The position numbers and the translations under genes are program-made. DNA of 64,000 nt from Caldifarciminota bacterium. GTDB taxonomy: Bacteria > Hydrothermota > Tepidihabitantia > SM23-42. This document shows, piece by piece, positions 19,777-28,099 of the stretch. The notes under the pieces were generated by a model. The model searched no databases and had not been told where the DNA came from. It was given only the letters and a program-made list of their open reading frames with translations. The stretch spans positions 62,001 to 126,000 of the forward strand of contig JALVOT010000017.1 of NCBI GenBank assembly GCA_027026255.1. The letters are read 5' to 3'. Each line of letters starts with the position of its first letter. Position 1 is the first letter of the stretch.

Positions 19777-21573
19777 GTGAAACAATTGCTTATGATATTA
19801 GCAATACTGGCAACAGGACTGTATGCCAGCCAGCGGGTTGTGGTAATGGAAGAGTTTACTGCAACCTGGTGTACCTATTGTCCAGGCGTCGCAAGGGCAT
19901 TAGATGAAAACTATGAAAGGAGTTATGATTCTTTGGTGGTGATTGCCTATCATCCTTCAAGCAGTGGTGACCCCTTCTATTCAGCCGAGGCAAGATCAAG
20001 GGCAAGATTTTATAATATAGGCGGCTATCCCACCGCTATCGCTGATGGAATAGACACCGTATCTGGAGGTATGCATTCAGGCACTGCCTATCCACCCTTT
20101 CGTAAGTATCTGACTACACGCCTTGGTGTATCCAGCCCTCTGGAGATTGCCTTAGCCTGTAATTATGATTCAGCCGGCAATAATGGAACAGTTCAAGCGA
20201 TTATACATAATACATCAGGCAGTTCGATAAGTGGTTATCTCTATTATGTTATTGTGGAAAATGATATCTCTTACAACTGGCAGGGAATGAACCGACTGGA
20301 TTTTGTGATGCGTGATATGCTGCCCGATACTATTGGAGAATCAGTGACGATTCCGGCATCTGATACAATTATCAGGTCAACCAATTTTACAATCAATTCC
20401 AGCTGGAATGAACATAAATGCAAGATTGTGGTCTTTGTCCAGGCGTCAAATCATGAAATCTACCAGGGGGCTGAAATCGGACTGTTTGATACCCCGGAGA
20501 TGACTTACTATGGAATGGACCTTACTGAAACCAGTGGAAACGGTAACGGAATCGCTGAACCTGGAGAAACGATATCAATAAGTGCCTACGGCAAAAATAT
20601 GGGAGATGGTATTTATACCGGAAACGCCTCTGTCAGTTGTTCTGATTCATATATAACAATAACCAATTCATCACCTCAATCTGTTTCCCTTGGTTCTGGT
20701 GATATGGGAAATGTATTGAATTTCACATTCAATATCAGGGCAAATTGTCCTGTTCCCCATCAGGTTCATTTTAATCTTAACTTTGGCAATGGGCATACCT
20801 CTTCAATTCCGTTTATCATTACCACCCGACCAGGATTTTCTGATAACATCGAATCAGGCCAGGGCAATTGGACACATTCCGGCATTAATGATAACTGGCA
20901 TATTACCACCCATAAAAGCAATTCACCATCCCATTCCTGGTATTGTGGGGCAGAAGGTTCCTGGCAATATACCAATGAAAATGATGCCAGGCTTGTATCC
21001 CAATACTTTGTTGCGACTCCGGATAGTCTTTTGTATTTTTACCATCAATATAATTTAGAGGCAGATTATGACTACGGATATATTGAGGTAGATGATGGTT
21101 CAGGCTGGTTTCATATTCTTGATGATGTAACCGGTTCCCAGACTTCCTGGACCCGGGCTTCCTATTCACTATCAAACTATACCGGGGAAACCATCCGGCT
21201 TAGATTCAGATTTATCAGTGATTATAATCAAAAACAGGAAGGCTGGTATATTGATGATATTCTGGTTCCTACATATATTGGGGTCAAAGAAAATCAGAAA
21301 GAATCGGCTGACCGTGTAAGTCTTCAGGTTATACCCAATCCATTTTCAAATCAGGCAATAATTCAATTCCAGACACCGCAAAACAACAAAGATACAGGGA
21401 TAAAAATCTATGATTCCTCAGGAAGACTGCTCAGGCAGTTCAACAACATTAAAAATCAGGTAGTCTGGAATGGAACCGATACTAAAGGAAGAACAGTTTC
21501 TGATGGTATCTACTTTGTCAAACTGAGCACTGATAATCGACAACTAATCAAAAAAATAATTTTAGTAAAATAA
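19777..21573 (+). CDS. Omp28-like secreted thioredoxin-fold protein with Por-type C-terminal sorting domain
   Basis: signal peptide; VVMEEFTATWCTYCPG; C-terminal VIPNPFSNQAIIQF...IYDSSGRLLRQ...GIYFVKL...KIILVK. Confidence 0.82.
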   Translation: MKQLLMILAILATGLYASQRVVVMEEFTATWCTYCPGVARALDENYERSYDSLVVIAYHPSSSGDPFYSAEARSRARFYNIGGYPTAIADGIDTVSGGMHSGTAYPPFRKYLTTRLGVSSPLEIALACNYDSAGNNGTVQAIIHNTSGSSISGYLYYVIVENDISYNWQGMNRLDFVMRDMLPDTIGESVTIPASDTIIRSTNFTINSSWNEHKCKIVVFVQASNHEIYQGAEIGLFDTPEMTYYGMDLTETSGNGNGIAEPGETISISAYGKNMGDGIYTGNASVSCSDSYITITNSSPQSVSLGSGDMGNVLNFTFNIRANCPVPHQVHFNLNFGNGHTSSIPFIITTRPGFSDNIESGQGNWTHSGINDNWHITTHKSNSPSHSWYCGAEGSWQYTNENDARLVSQYFVATPDSLLYFYHQYNLEADYDYGYIEVDDGSGWFHILDDVTGSQTSWTRASYSLSNYTGETIRLRFRFISDYNQKQEGWYIDDILVPTYIGVKENQKESADRVSLQVIPNPFSNQAIIQFQTPQNNKDTGIKIYDSSGRLLRQFNNIKNQVVWNGTDTKGRTVSDGIYFVKLSTDNRQLIKKIILVK

Positions 21574-21584
21574 AAAAACTATTG

Positions 21585-21617
21585 TCAGGGCAGAGATTCG
21601 GACTCTGCCCTGACAAA
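21585..21617. terminator. inverted repeat between two ORFs (TGTCAGGGCAGAG...CTCTGCCCTGACA)
   Basis: perfect 13-bp stem. Confidence 0.6.
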
Positions 21618-21635
21618 CCAAACAAAGGAGATGCT

Positions 21636-22319
21636 ATGAAAAAGTTGTTTATAATTATGTTAATCAATATATTACCGCTCTTCGCCCAATACGGTTTCAA
21701 TTTTTCTTGCATTAATGATACGATTCAATCCGGCAATAATAATGAAGTAAAATTCTATTTTCGTTTAGAAAATACCGGAGCGGTGCCTGACAGTTATCTA
21801 TTTGATTGTCGGGTTGTTGATTCAGTCCCCGGATGGGGTGAAATCTATTGTGTAGGTGGGCGCTGTGCTGAACCTGGAATACCCCTTTATGATTATCTTG
21901 ATTCCGGTGCGGTAGATACCACAATTGATGTCGCCGTCTACCCTAAACCGTCTTCTGCCACCGAAATTATCAACCTTTTCTGTCAATCAATCGGTGATCC
22001 CACGCTCAAGGATTCTATAAATATCTATGTAGTTGGTGTCCAGGCGGTCCAGGAAAAAGAAAAAGACAATGAAAACATAATACTTAACCTCTATCCTGTT
22101 CCATTCAAAAACAGGCTTATTATCGGCTCAACACAACCTGGACAGATAGAAATCTTTGATGTCACGGGAAAAAGGATAAAGGCGTTTGAAATCAAAAAAG
22201 AGGCGCTCTGGGACGGCACTGATATTTTTGGGAAAACACTGCCATCAGGAGTCTATGTCATAGGGCTAAAATACAATAATAAATGTATTCAGCGCAAAGT
22301 GATAAAACTTAAAAGATGA
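21636..22319 (+). CDS. secreted protein with Por-type C-terminal sorting domain
   Basis: signal peptide MKKLFIIMLINILPLFAQ after AAAGGAG; C-terminal YPVPFKNRLIIG...EIFDVTGKRIK...GVYVIGL; ORF track start is upstream at 21582. Confidence 0.75.
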   Translation: MKKLFIIMLINILPLFAQYGFNFSCINDTIQSGNNNEVKFYFRLENTGAVPDSYLFDCRVVDSVPGWGEIYCVGGRCAEPGIPLYDYLDSGAVDTTIDVAVYPKPSSATEIINLFCQSIGDPTLKDSINIYVVGVQAVQEKEKDNENIILNLYPVPFKNRLIIGSTQPGQIEIFDVTGKRIKAFEIKKEALWDGTDIFGKTLPSGVYVIGLKYNNKCIQRKVIKLKR

Positions 22320-23104
22320 AAATAAAGTTTCTTTTTTTCCTCAGCCTTATCTTTCTGATTCATTGTTCCGAGGCACCGATACCTGAAAAAGAAACAACCG
22401 GCCGGGTTGTTCTTGCTGAGCTTTTCACCTTTGCCCGATGCACCTATTGCCCCTTTGCCGAGGCGGCATTAGACAGCCTTTCTGAAGAGTATGGTGATAG
22501 TCTGGCAGTAATCGCCTATCATCGTCAGGTTACCGGTGATACATTAAGTCCAACTTATGTTGCGGTTCGGGAATCTCTATACCAGATTGACCTTTCTCCT
22601 ACGGTGGTGTTTGACGGCACCCATTCGGTTCAGACTGAAGACCCAAAACAGGACTATGCGATATATAAAGGCTGGATTGAAAGTGAACGACAGCAAGAAC
22701 CCAGAATAGAATTAAATCTTGAGGTCGGTCTTATCGGTTCTGCAATGAATACGACCATTGATATAATACCGATTGACTCGATTCCGGATGGAGAATTCAG
22801 ACTATTTGTTGTTATTTATGAAGATAGTGTCCATTTTCATCAAGCCGGGGCAACCGATTCAATCTATAATTTTGTAATGCGGGCAATGGCACCGGATGAA
22901 TATGGGGTACCGATTCAATTTGCTGGTTCGGATACGATTAGCCGGGAGTTCAATATCAATATTAAGCCTTTCTGGAATCATGAAAAACTCGGTGTGGTTG
23001 CATTTGTGCAGAATATGGATAATAAAGAAATTTTACAGACGGTGGTGGAAAAATCTAATGCGCACATACGTCCTCAACATCTTTCCGGAAAGAACCCTGA
23101 CTGA
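22316..23104 (+). CDS. Omp28-like thioredoxin-fold lipoprotein
   Basis: lipobox-like LIFLIHCSE; VVLAELFTFARCTYCPFAEAALDSL (CxxC). Confidence 0.78.
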   Translation: MKIKFLFFLSLIFLIHCSEAPIPEKETTGRVVLAELFTFARCTYCPFAEAALDSLSEEYGDSLAVIAYHRQVTGDTLSPTYVAVRESLYQIDLSPTVVFDGTHSVQTEDPKQDYAIYKGWIESERQQEPRIELNLEVGLIGSAMNTTIDIIPIDSIPDGEFRLFVVIYEDSVHFHQAGATDSIYNFVMRAMAPDEYGVPIQFAGSDTISREFNINIKPFWNHEKLGVVAFVQNMDNKEILQTVVEKSNAHIRPQHLSGKNPD

Positions 23105-23116
23105 GATTATCAAGGA

Positions 23117-23305
23117 TTAACGGCGTAAATCCTGTATAATCTCTTCAGTATAGTCAATCGGTGTCTTGTTGTCAAACTTATGACCACGGTGTCGGTGTTG
23201 GCTATTATAGTACCCGGGCTGTAAAACGGTGAAAGATGAAAATCGATTTCTGCAGGCAGAGTATCTCCATTTCATATCCGACTGAATAACTTCAAAAAGC
23301 CGGCA
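23117..23305 (-). pseudogene. possible transposase/integrase C-terminal remnant
   Basis: open reading without a start: ...VLQPGYYNSQHRHRGHKFDNKTPIDYTEEIIQDLRR*, resembling the YN..RPH...KTP.EY end of DDE integrases. Confidence 0.3.
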
Positions 23306-23310
23306 GAATT

Positions 23311-23363
23311 ACCACCAACAACTGCCTCCCCCTTGCTGGGGGAGGCAGGGTGGGGGTGGTTTT
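23311..23363. terminator. long GC-rich hairpin followed by T-run
   Basis: CTGCCTCCCCC-TTGCT-GGGGGAGGCAG perfect 11-bp stem, outer ACCACC/GGTGGT, then TTTTTATTT. Confidence 0.6.
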
Positions 23364-23445
23364 TATTTATGTAATATAATTATTCAAAAAAATAAAACAC
23401 ACCCTCCCCTTAATCCTTTCCCATCAAGGTCGGGAAGATAGGGGA

Positions 23446-23473
23446 TTGACAATCAATGGTTTTTGTGTATATT
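23446..23473 (+). promoter_or_regulatory. promoter TTGACA-N16-TATATT
   Basis: TTGACA 23446-23451, TATATT 23468-23473. Confidence 0.65.
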
Positions 23474-23516
23474 TACAATATATGTGCCGATTTCAATGCT
23501 TTAGTGGAGGCAAAAG

Positions 23517-23630
23517 ATGATGCCGACCACCAGGAGGTTGGGTCAACCTCAAAAAATTTTTTACTGCATTTTATTTCAGCATTTAGTCTTCTCCAATAAC
23601 AGGTTTAAAATTATCAAAGGAGGCCTTTAA
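23517..23630 (+). CDS. 37-aa leader ORF overlapping the FTRc-SelD start (TAATG)
   Basis: MMPTTRRLGQPQKIFYCILFQHLVFSNNRFKIIKGGL*; GTGGAGG SD; stop TAA 23628-23630 overlaps ATG 23630. Confidence 0.45.
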   Translation: MMPTTRRLGQPQKIFYCILFQHLVFSNNRFKIIKGGL

Positions 23631-24934
23631 TGGCGGATATTGAAGAAATTTACAAAAATAATTATGCCCGTCTTAAAAGGTTTGCAGAAAAAAAGGGATT
23701 GGTCTTCAATTCCAATCAAGACTGGGTTGAACAGATTATAAGACTGATGGCAAACAATTACCTTGAATATAAAAAATATTATTGTCCCTGTAAACAACAC
23801 CATCCCTTAGACCCGGAAAAGGATGCAGTCTGCCCCTGCAGTGACCTTGACAATGAGATAAAGAAAGACGGCCATTGTCATTGTCGTCTGTTTTATCGTC
23901 TTGATGCAGAAACCGCCCGGATGAATATACTGGAAACAATAACCTGTCCGGGTTGAGCAAGTAAATTATCATCTGCACAGTTAGTGCAGGCCCTTTCAAT
24001 ACTACCGGAGATTAAAGACGAAAATCTCCTGGTAGGGATGAATACTGCAGATGACGCCGGCGTCTACAGACTGAGTAATAATGTCGCAGTCGGTCTGACT
24101 GTCGACCTCTTAACCCCGATGGTTGATGACCCCTATATCTATGGTGCAGTTGCCACAGCAAATTCTATTTCTGATATATATGCAATGGGTGGTGAGCCGA
24201 AACTTGCCCTTAATATAATTGGATTTCCTGGCAACGGCAATCCTGAAACCCTTGGGATGATATTAAAAGGCGGTCAGGATAAGGCAACCGAAGCCGGAGT
24301 TTTAATCCTGGGCGGCCATACATTCGTAACATCAGAAATCAAATATGGACTCTGCGTGATTGGATATCTCCATCCAGATAAGATTATTTCCAATGCAAAG
24401 GCAAAACCCGGCGATATTTTGATATTGACCAAGCCGATTGGTGTGGGCACGATTATTCAATCCACGCTTGTAGGCAAAAAAGATAAAAAATTATTAAAAC
24501 CAGTAATTAAGGCGATGACTGCACTAAATCGGGATGCCTCAATAGCAATGCGTAAGGCTGGAGCGAGTGCCGCAACTGATATTACCGGGTACGGTCTGGC
24601 CGGACACCTGGTTGAAATGGCAAGGGCAGGTGGGGTTGGTATTGAACTTGATGCCGAAAAGATACCGGTTCATAAGGGCGCATTAGCATTATTAAAAGAA
24701 GGATTAAAAGAACCGGGCATTGCAATGAACCTTGGTTCATTTAAAGAAGCGGTTGACCTGGATAAAATCGACCCGGTACTGGGTCAACTCATTTTCGGTT
24801 CTGAGACCTCCGGCGGGCTGGTGATTGCAATTTCTGAATCTAAACTGGCACGATTTGGAGAGGTCTATACTGATAAATACTGGGTCATTGGTAGAATCAC
24901 AAAAGAGCACCCAGAAAGGTTGAGGGTTTTGTGA
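23630..24934 (+). CDS. selD: FTRc-like Fe-S domain fused to selenide, water dikinase SelD; selenoprotein with Sec at TGA 23954-23956
   Basis: ORFs 23630-23956 and 23984-24934 share a frame separated only by one TGA; junction reads LETITCPG-U-ASKLSSAQLVQALSILPEIKDENLLVGMNTADDAGVY; N-domain CPC-x13-CPC-x12-CHC-RLFY. Confidence 0.9.
23972..23990 (+). promoter_or_regulatory. candidate SECIS hairpin in the FTRc-SelD gene
   Basis: CTGCAC-AGTTA-GTGCAG perfect 6-bp stem with closing T-G, loop containing GU, about 16 nt after TGA. Confidence 0.6.
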
Positions 24935-24964
24935 GTATAGTTATCTTTGTATATCAGAGGGGAA

Positions 24965-25049
24965 AGATATGAGGAGCAAGAACAAAGGGCCGGGCTGGCC
25001 CTCTGGAAAGAGGATCTCCTCAAGTAAATATCATATCAAAAGATATGAT
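24965..25049 (+). ncRNA. candidate structured 5' leader (riboswitch-like) of ABC transporter operon
   Basis: GATATGA (24966) and GATATGAT (25042) compete for ATCATATC (25030-25037); GAGGAG/CTCCTC; AGGGCC-GGGCT-GGCCCT; CCTCT-GGAA-AGAGG. Confidence 0.5.
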
Positions 25050-25093
25050 CAAAGGATAAATCCAACCATAAAATCATCAAGAAAGGAGGTAAG

Positions 25094-26227
25094 ATGAAGC
25101 AGATCCTTGGATCTATATTCGCTTTTATATTACTGTTTATCGGTTGTGCACCAACCGAGGTGCCGGTTCTTAAAGTCGGTTATGTGGGTCATGACCATCA
25201 ATCTGCCTTGTATGTCGCCTGTTTAGAATCGCAGAGGACAAAGACGGATTGTGGTGTCTATCTCAAGGAAATAGAGCCGAAAAAGCATTACGAATTGATT
25301 AAGAATAACAAAAAGATTGCGGATGTTGAACTCATTCTATGTGGTGGTGGTTCCAAGATGCCCACGATGATGTCCCAGGGCACATTCGAGGTCGGCTTCG
25401 GCGGTGTTGCGGCGGTTGCCTTTTTTACTGACAAAGGCGCACCGATGAAGATTATATCACCTCTGCATACCAAGGGTGATATGTTGGTTCTTCAGCCGGA
25501 TAATCCGGTCAACTCCTGGAAAGAATTTGTCGCCTGGGTTAAAAAAGAGAAAAAGCCTGTTAGAATCGGTTTTAAGAATCCGGTTGCGGTTGCCAAATTG
25601 ATATTTGAAAGGGCATTGGAAGCTGAAGGACTTACCTATACCAGTGATAAGTCAGACCGCAAAAAGGATGTTTTGATGGTGCTTTTAAAAGGTGAAAAGA
25701 ACCTTGTTCCCGGTCTCCAGAATAAGATAATCGACGGCTATGTCTCAAATAATCCCTGGTGTGCGATTGCCGAGAGTAAGGGTATCGGTAAGATTGTTGC
25801 AGATTTAAATGACCTCCCACCCGGAATCTGGAAGGACCATCCCTGTTGTTGCATTGCAGCTACAGATTCAGCAATGGTCAATAAAAAAGAGGTGATAGAA
25901 GAGTTTCTCAAACTGATTATCTTGGCAACCCAATACGCAAACGAAGACCCTGAGATGCACGCACGGGACGCCTCAAAATGGATTGGAACATCATTAGAGG
26001 TTGAAAAGAAATCCTTACCCACATCAGGGTTCACTACTAATCCTACAGAAAAATGGAAGCAGTCGATGCAGGTCTGGATTGATGAGATGACGCGACTGGG
26101 TAAATTAAAGGGCAAATTAAAGGGTAAAAATGGTAAAGAGGTTGAAAATATCCTCTATGACTTCAGTCTTCTTAATAAGGCAGCAAAAGAACTGAAGACA
26201 AAAGGAATTTTAAAGACCTGGTATTAA
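25094..26227 (+). CDS. ABC transporter substrate-binding lipoprotein (NitT/TauT-like)
   Basis: lipobox LLFIGCAP; LKVGYVGHDHQSALYVA...; IWKDHPCCCIAATDSAM; followed by permease and ATPase. Confidence 0.85.
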   Translation: MKQILGSIFAFILLFIGCAPTEVPVLKVGYVGHDHQSALYVACLESQRTKTDCGVYLKEIEPKKHYELIKNNKKIADVELILCGGGSKMPTMMSQGTFEVGFGGVAAVAFFTDKGAPMKIISPLHTKGDMLVLQPDNPVNSWKEFVAWVKKEKKPVRIGFKNPVAVAKLIFERALEAEGLTYTSDKSDRKKDVLMVLLKGEKNLVPGLQNKIIDGYVSNNPWCAIAESKGIGKIVADLNDLPPGIWKDHPCCCIAATDSAMVNKKEVIEEFLKLIILATQYANEDPEMHARDASKWIGTSLEVEKKSLPTSGFTTNPTEKWKQSMQVWIDEMTRLGKLKGKLKGKNGKEVENILYDFSLLNKAAKELKTKGILKTWY

Positions 26228-26230
26228 AGA

Positions 26231-27049
26231 GTGAAGACGGTTCTGCTTGGACTCATCATTCCCATTCTAATCCTTATAGTCTGGGAATATTTTGCGGTTA
26301 AAGTGGATAATACATCGCTCCTGCCCCGGGTTGAGGCGGTATTTGATCGACTTGCTCATCCCTTTACCAATCTTCTGGATACGGGTAGTTTTGTCCATCA
26401 TATTCTGGTGAGCGCAACCCGGGTTTTACTGGGATTTCTGCTTGCCGTGATTATCGGGGTGCCTCTGGGTCTGCTTGTGGGCAGGATATTGCTATTCCAC
26501 AGGTTATTCAGTCCCATCATTGAAATTCTGAGGCCGCTCTGCCCAATCGCCTGGATTCCATTTGCAATGGCGATATTCAAAACCTATACAATCGCTGATA
26601 TCTTCGGTTTACATTATACTACAAATATCTTTGGCCAGATTCAGCTGGGTATGCTTTTTGTCATATTCTACGGTGGATTCTTTCCGATATTTTTAAATAC
26701 GGTGCACGGTGTGAAATCGGTGAAATCACTCTATATTGAATCTGCATTATTGCTCGGAGCAAACCAGCGCGATATATTTAAAAAGATTATCCTGCCCTCG
26801 TCAGCACCGGCAATCCTCACCGGGTTGAGGGTTGGCCTGGGTATTTCCTGGATGGTTATTATTGCGGCTGAGATGTTACCGGGTAGTGATGCAGGTATCG
26901 GTTATCTCATAATGTTCTCATACGAACTGGCTGAGATGGACATTCTGATTGCCAGTATGATTCTGATTGGTGCGGTTGGTGCAGTATTGAGTTATGGGGT
27001 TAAGGTGATTGCGGACCGCACCGGCCGCTGGCAGGCAAGGGAGCGGTGA
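26231..27049 (+). CDS. ABC transporter permease (NitT/TauT-like)
   Basis: multi-TM, EAA-like ESALLLGANQRDIFKKIILPSSAPAILTGLRVGLGISW; GTG start. Confidence 0.9.
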   Translation: MKTVLLGLIIPILILIVWEYFAVKVDNTSLLPRVEAVFDRLAHPFTNLLDTGSFVHHILVSATRVLLGFLLAVIIGVPLGLLVGRILLFHRLFSPIIEILRPLCPIAWIPFAMAIFKTYTIADIFGLHYTTNIFGQIQLGMLFVIFYGGFFPIFLNTVHGVKSVKSLYIESALLLGANQRDIFKKIILPSSAPAILTGLRVGLGISWMVIIAAEMLPGSDAGIGYLIMFSYELAEMDILIASMILIGAVGAVLSYGVKVIADRTGRWQARER

Positions 27050-27822
27050 TGGGATTTGTTGAGGTTGAAGCGGTAAAGAAGATATTTTATGGAGAAAAAA
27101 AAGAGGTGGTTGCCCTGGATAACCTTTACCTTACGGTGAATGAAGGTGAATTTCTGTGCATTGTTGGACCAACCGGTTGTGGTAAAACGAGCCTTTTGAG
27201 ATTGATTGCCGGACTTGAAAAACCATCTGCCGGTAAAATATTGATTGCCGATAAAATGGTTGACGGTATAAGTCGGGATGTGACACTTGTCTTCCAGCAA
27301 TATTCTCTTTTTCCCTGGCGTAATGTTCTGAATAATGTGGCATTTGGTCTTGAGATGAAAGGAATGCAAAAATCAGAACGTTATGACTATGCAAGGGGGC
27401 TTATCGAACTGATGGGACTTACCGGATTTGAAAATGCTTATCCTTATGAACTCTCCGGCGGAATGCAGCAGCGGATAGCAATTGCAAGGGCATTGGCGTA
27501 TAATTCAAAGGTTCTTTTACTTGATGAACCCTTCGGCGCCCTGGATGAAAGGACAAGACACCGACTTCAGGAACAGCTGCTTGAAATATGGGAGCGTGAA
27601 AAGAAGACGATTATCTTTGTTACCCATAATATCGATGAGGCGATATTCCTTGCAACCAGGGTGCTGATAATGAGGGATCGACCAGGCAGAATTGAAAAAG
27701 AGGTTAAGGTTAACCTGAAAAAACCTCGCGACCGTCGTTCCCGGGAGTTTTTACAGCTCCATATAAAAATACGGGAAATTCTTGAAACCATTCTAACTGA
27801 ATCAGGAGGTAATAATGTTTGA
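27046..27822 (+). CDS. ABC transporter ATP-binding protein (NitT/TauT-like)
   Basis: GPTGCGKTSLLRLIAGLEKPSAG, LSGGMQQRIAIARALAYNSKVLLLDEPFGALDE. Confidence 0.95.
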   Translation: MMGFVEVEAVKKIFYGEKKEVVALDNLYLTVNEGEFLCIVGPTGCGKTSLLRLIAGLEKPSAGKILIADKMVDGISRDVTLVFQQYSLFPWRNVLNNVAFGLEMKGMQKSERYDYARGLIELMGLTGFENAYPYELSGGMQQRIAIARALAYNSKVLLLDEPFGALDERTRHRLQEQLLEIWEREKKTIIFVTHNIDEAIFLATRVLIMRDRPGRIEKEVKVNLKKPRDRRSREFLQLHIKIREILETILTESGGNNV

Positions 27823-28099
27823 AGAAAACAGCGCATACAAAGAAAATTATCAGAGGTTAGAAAAAATCGCCCGGGAAAAGGGCTATGTTTTTAATTCTGA
27901 TAAAGAGAGGGTCAATAAGGTAATCAGCCTGATGACCAATAACTACAAAGAATTTGGAAAATATTACTGTCCCTGCAAACAACATCATCCCTTAGACCCG
28001 GAAAAAGATACGCTCTGTCCCTGCCCAGAACTTGATGAAGAAGTAGCAAGGGACGGTAACTGTTATTGTCGGTTGTTCTATAAAAAGGAGGCAAAATGA
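27815..28099 (+). CDS. stand-alone FTRc-like protein
   Basis: 94 aa; KYYCPCKQHHPLDPEKDTLCPCPELDEEVARDGNCYCRLFY, close paralog of the N-domain of the FTRc-SelD fusion. Confidence 0.85.
   Translation: MFEENSAYKENYQRLEKIAREKGYVFNSDKERVNKVISLMTNNYKEFGKYYCPCKQHHPLDPEKDTLCPCPELDEEVARDGNCYCRLFYKKEAK

Noticed and set aside
23311-23363. GC-rich hairpin as a CRISPR-like or repeat-element unit
   Set aside because: Single hairpin with outer ACCACC/GGTGGT and a T-run; best explained as a terminator. No CRISPR array seen in the window.
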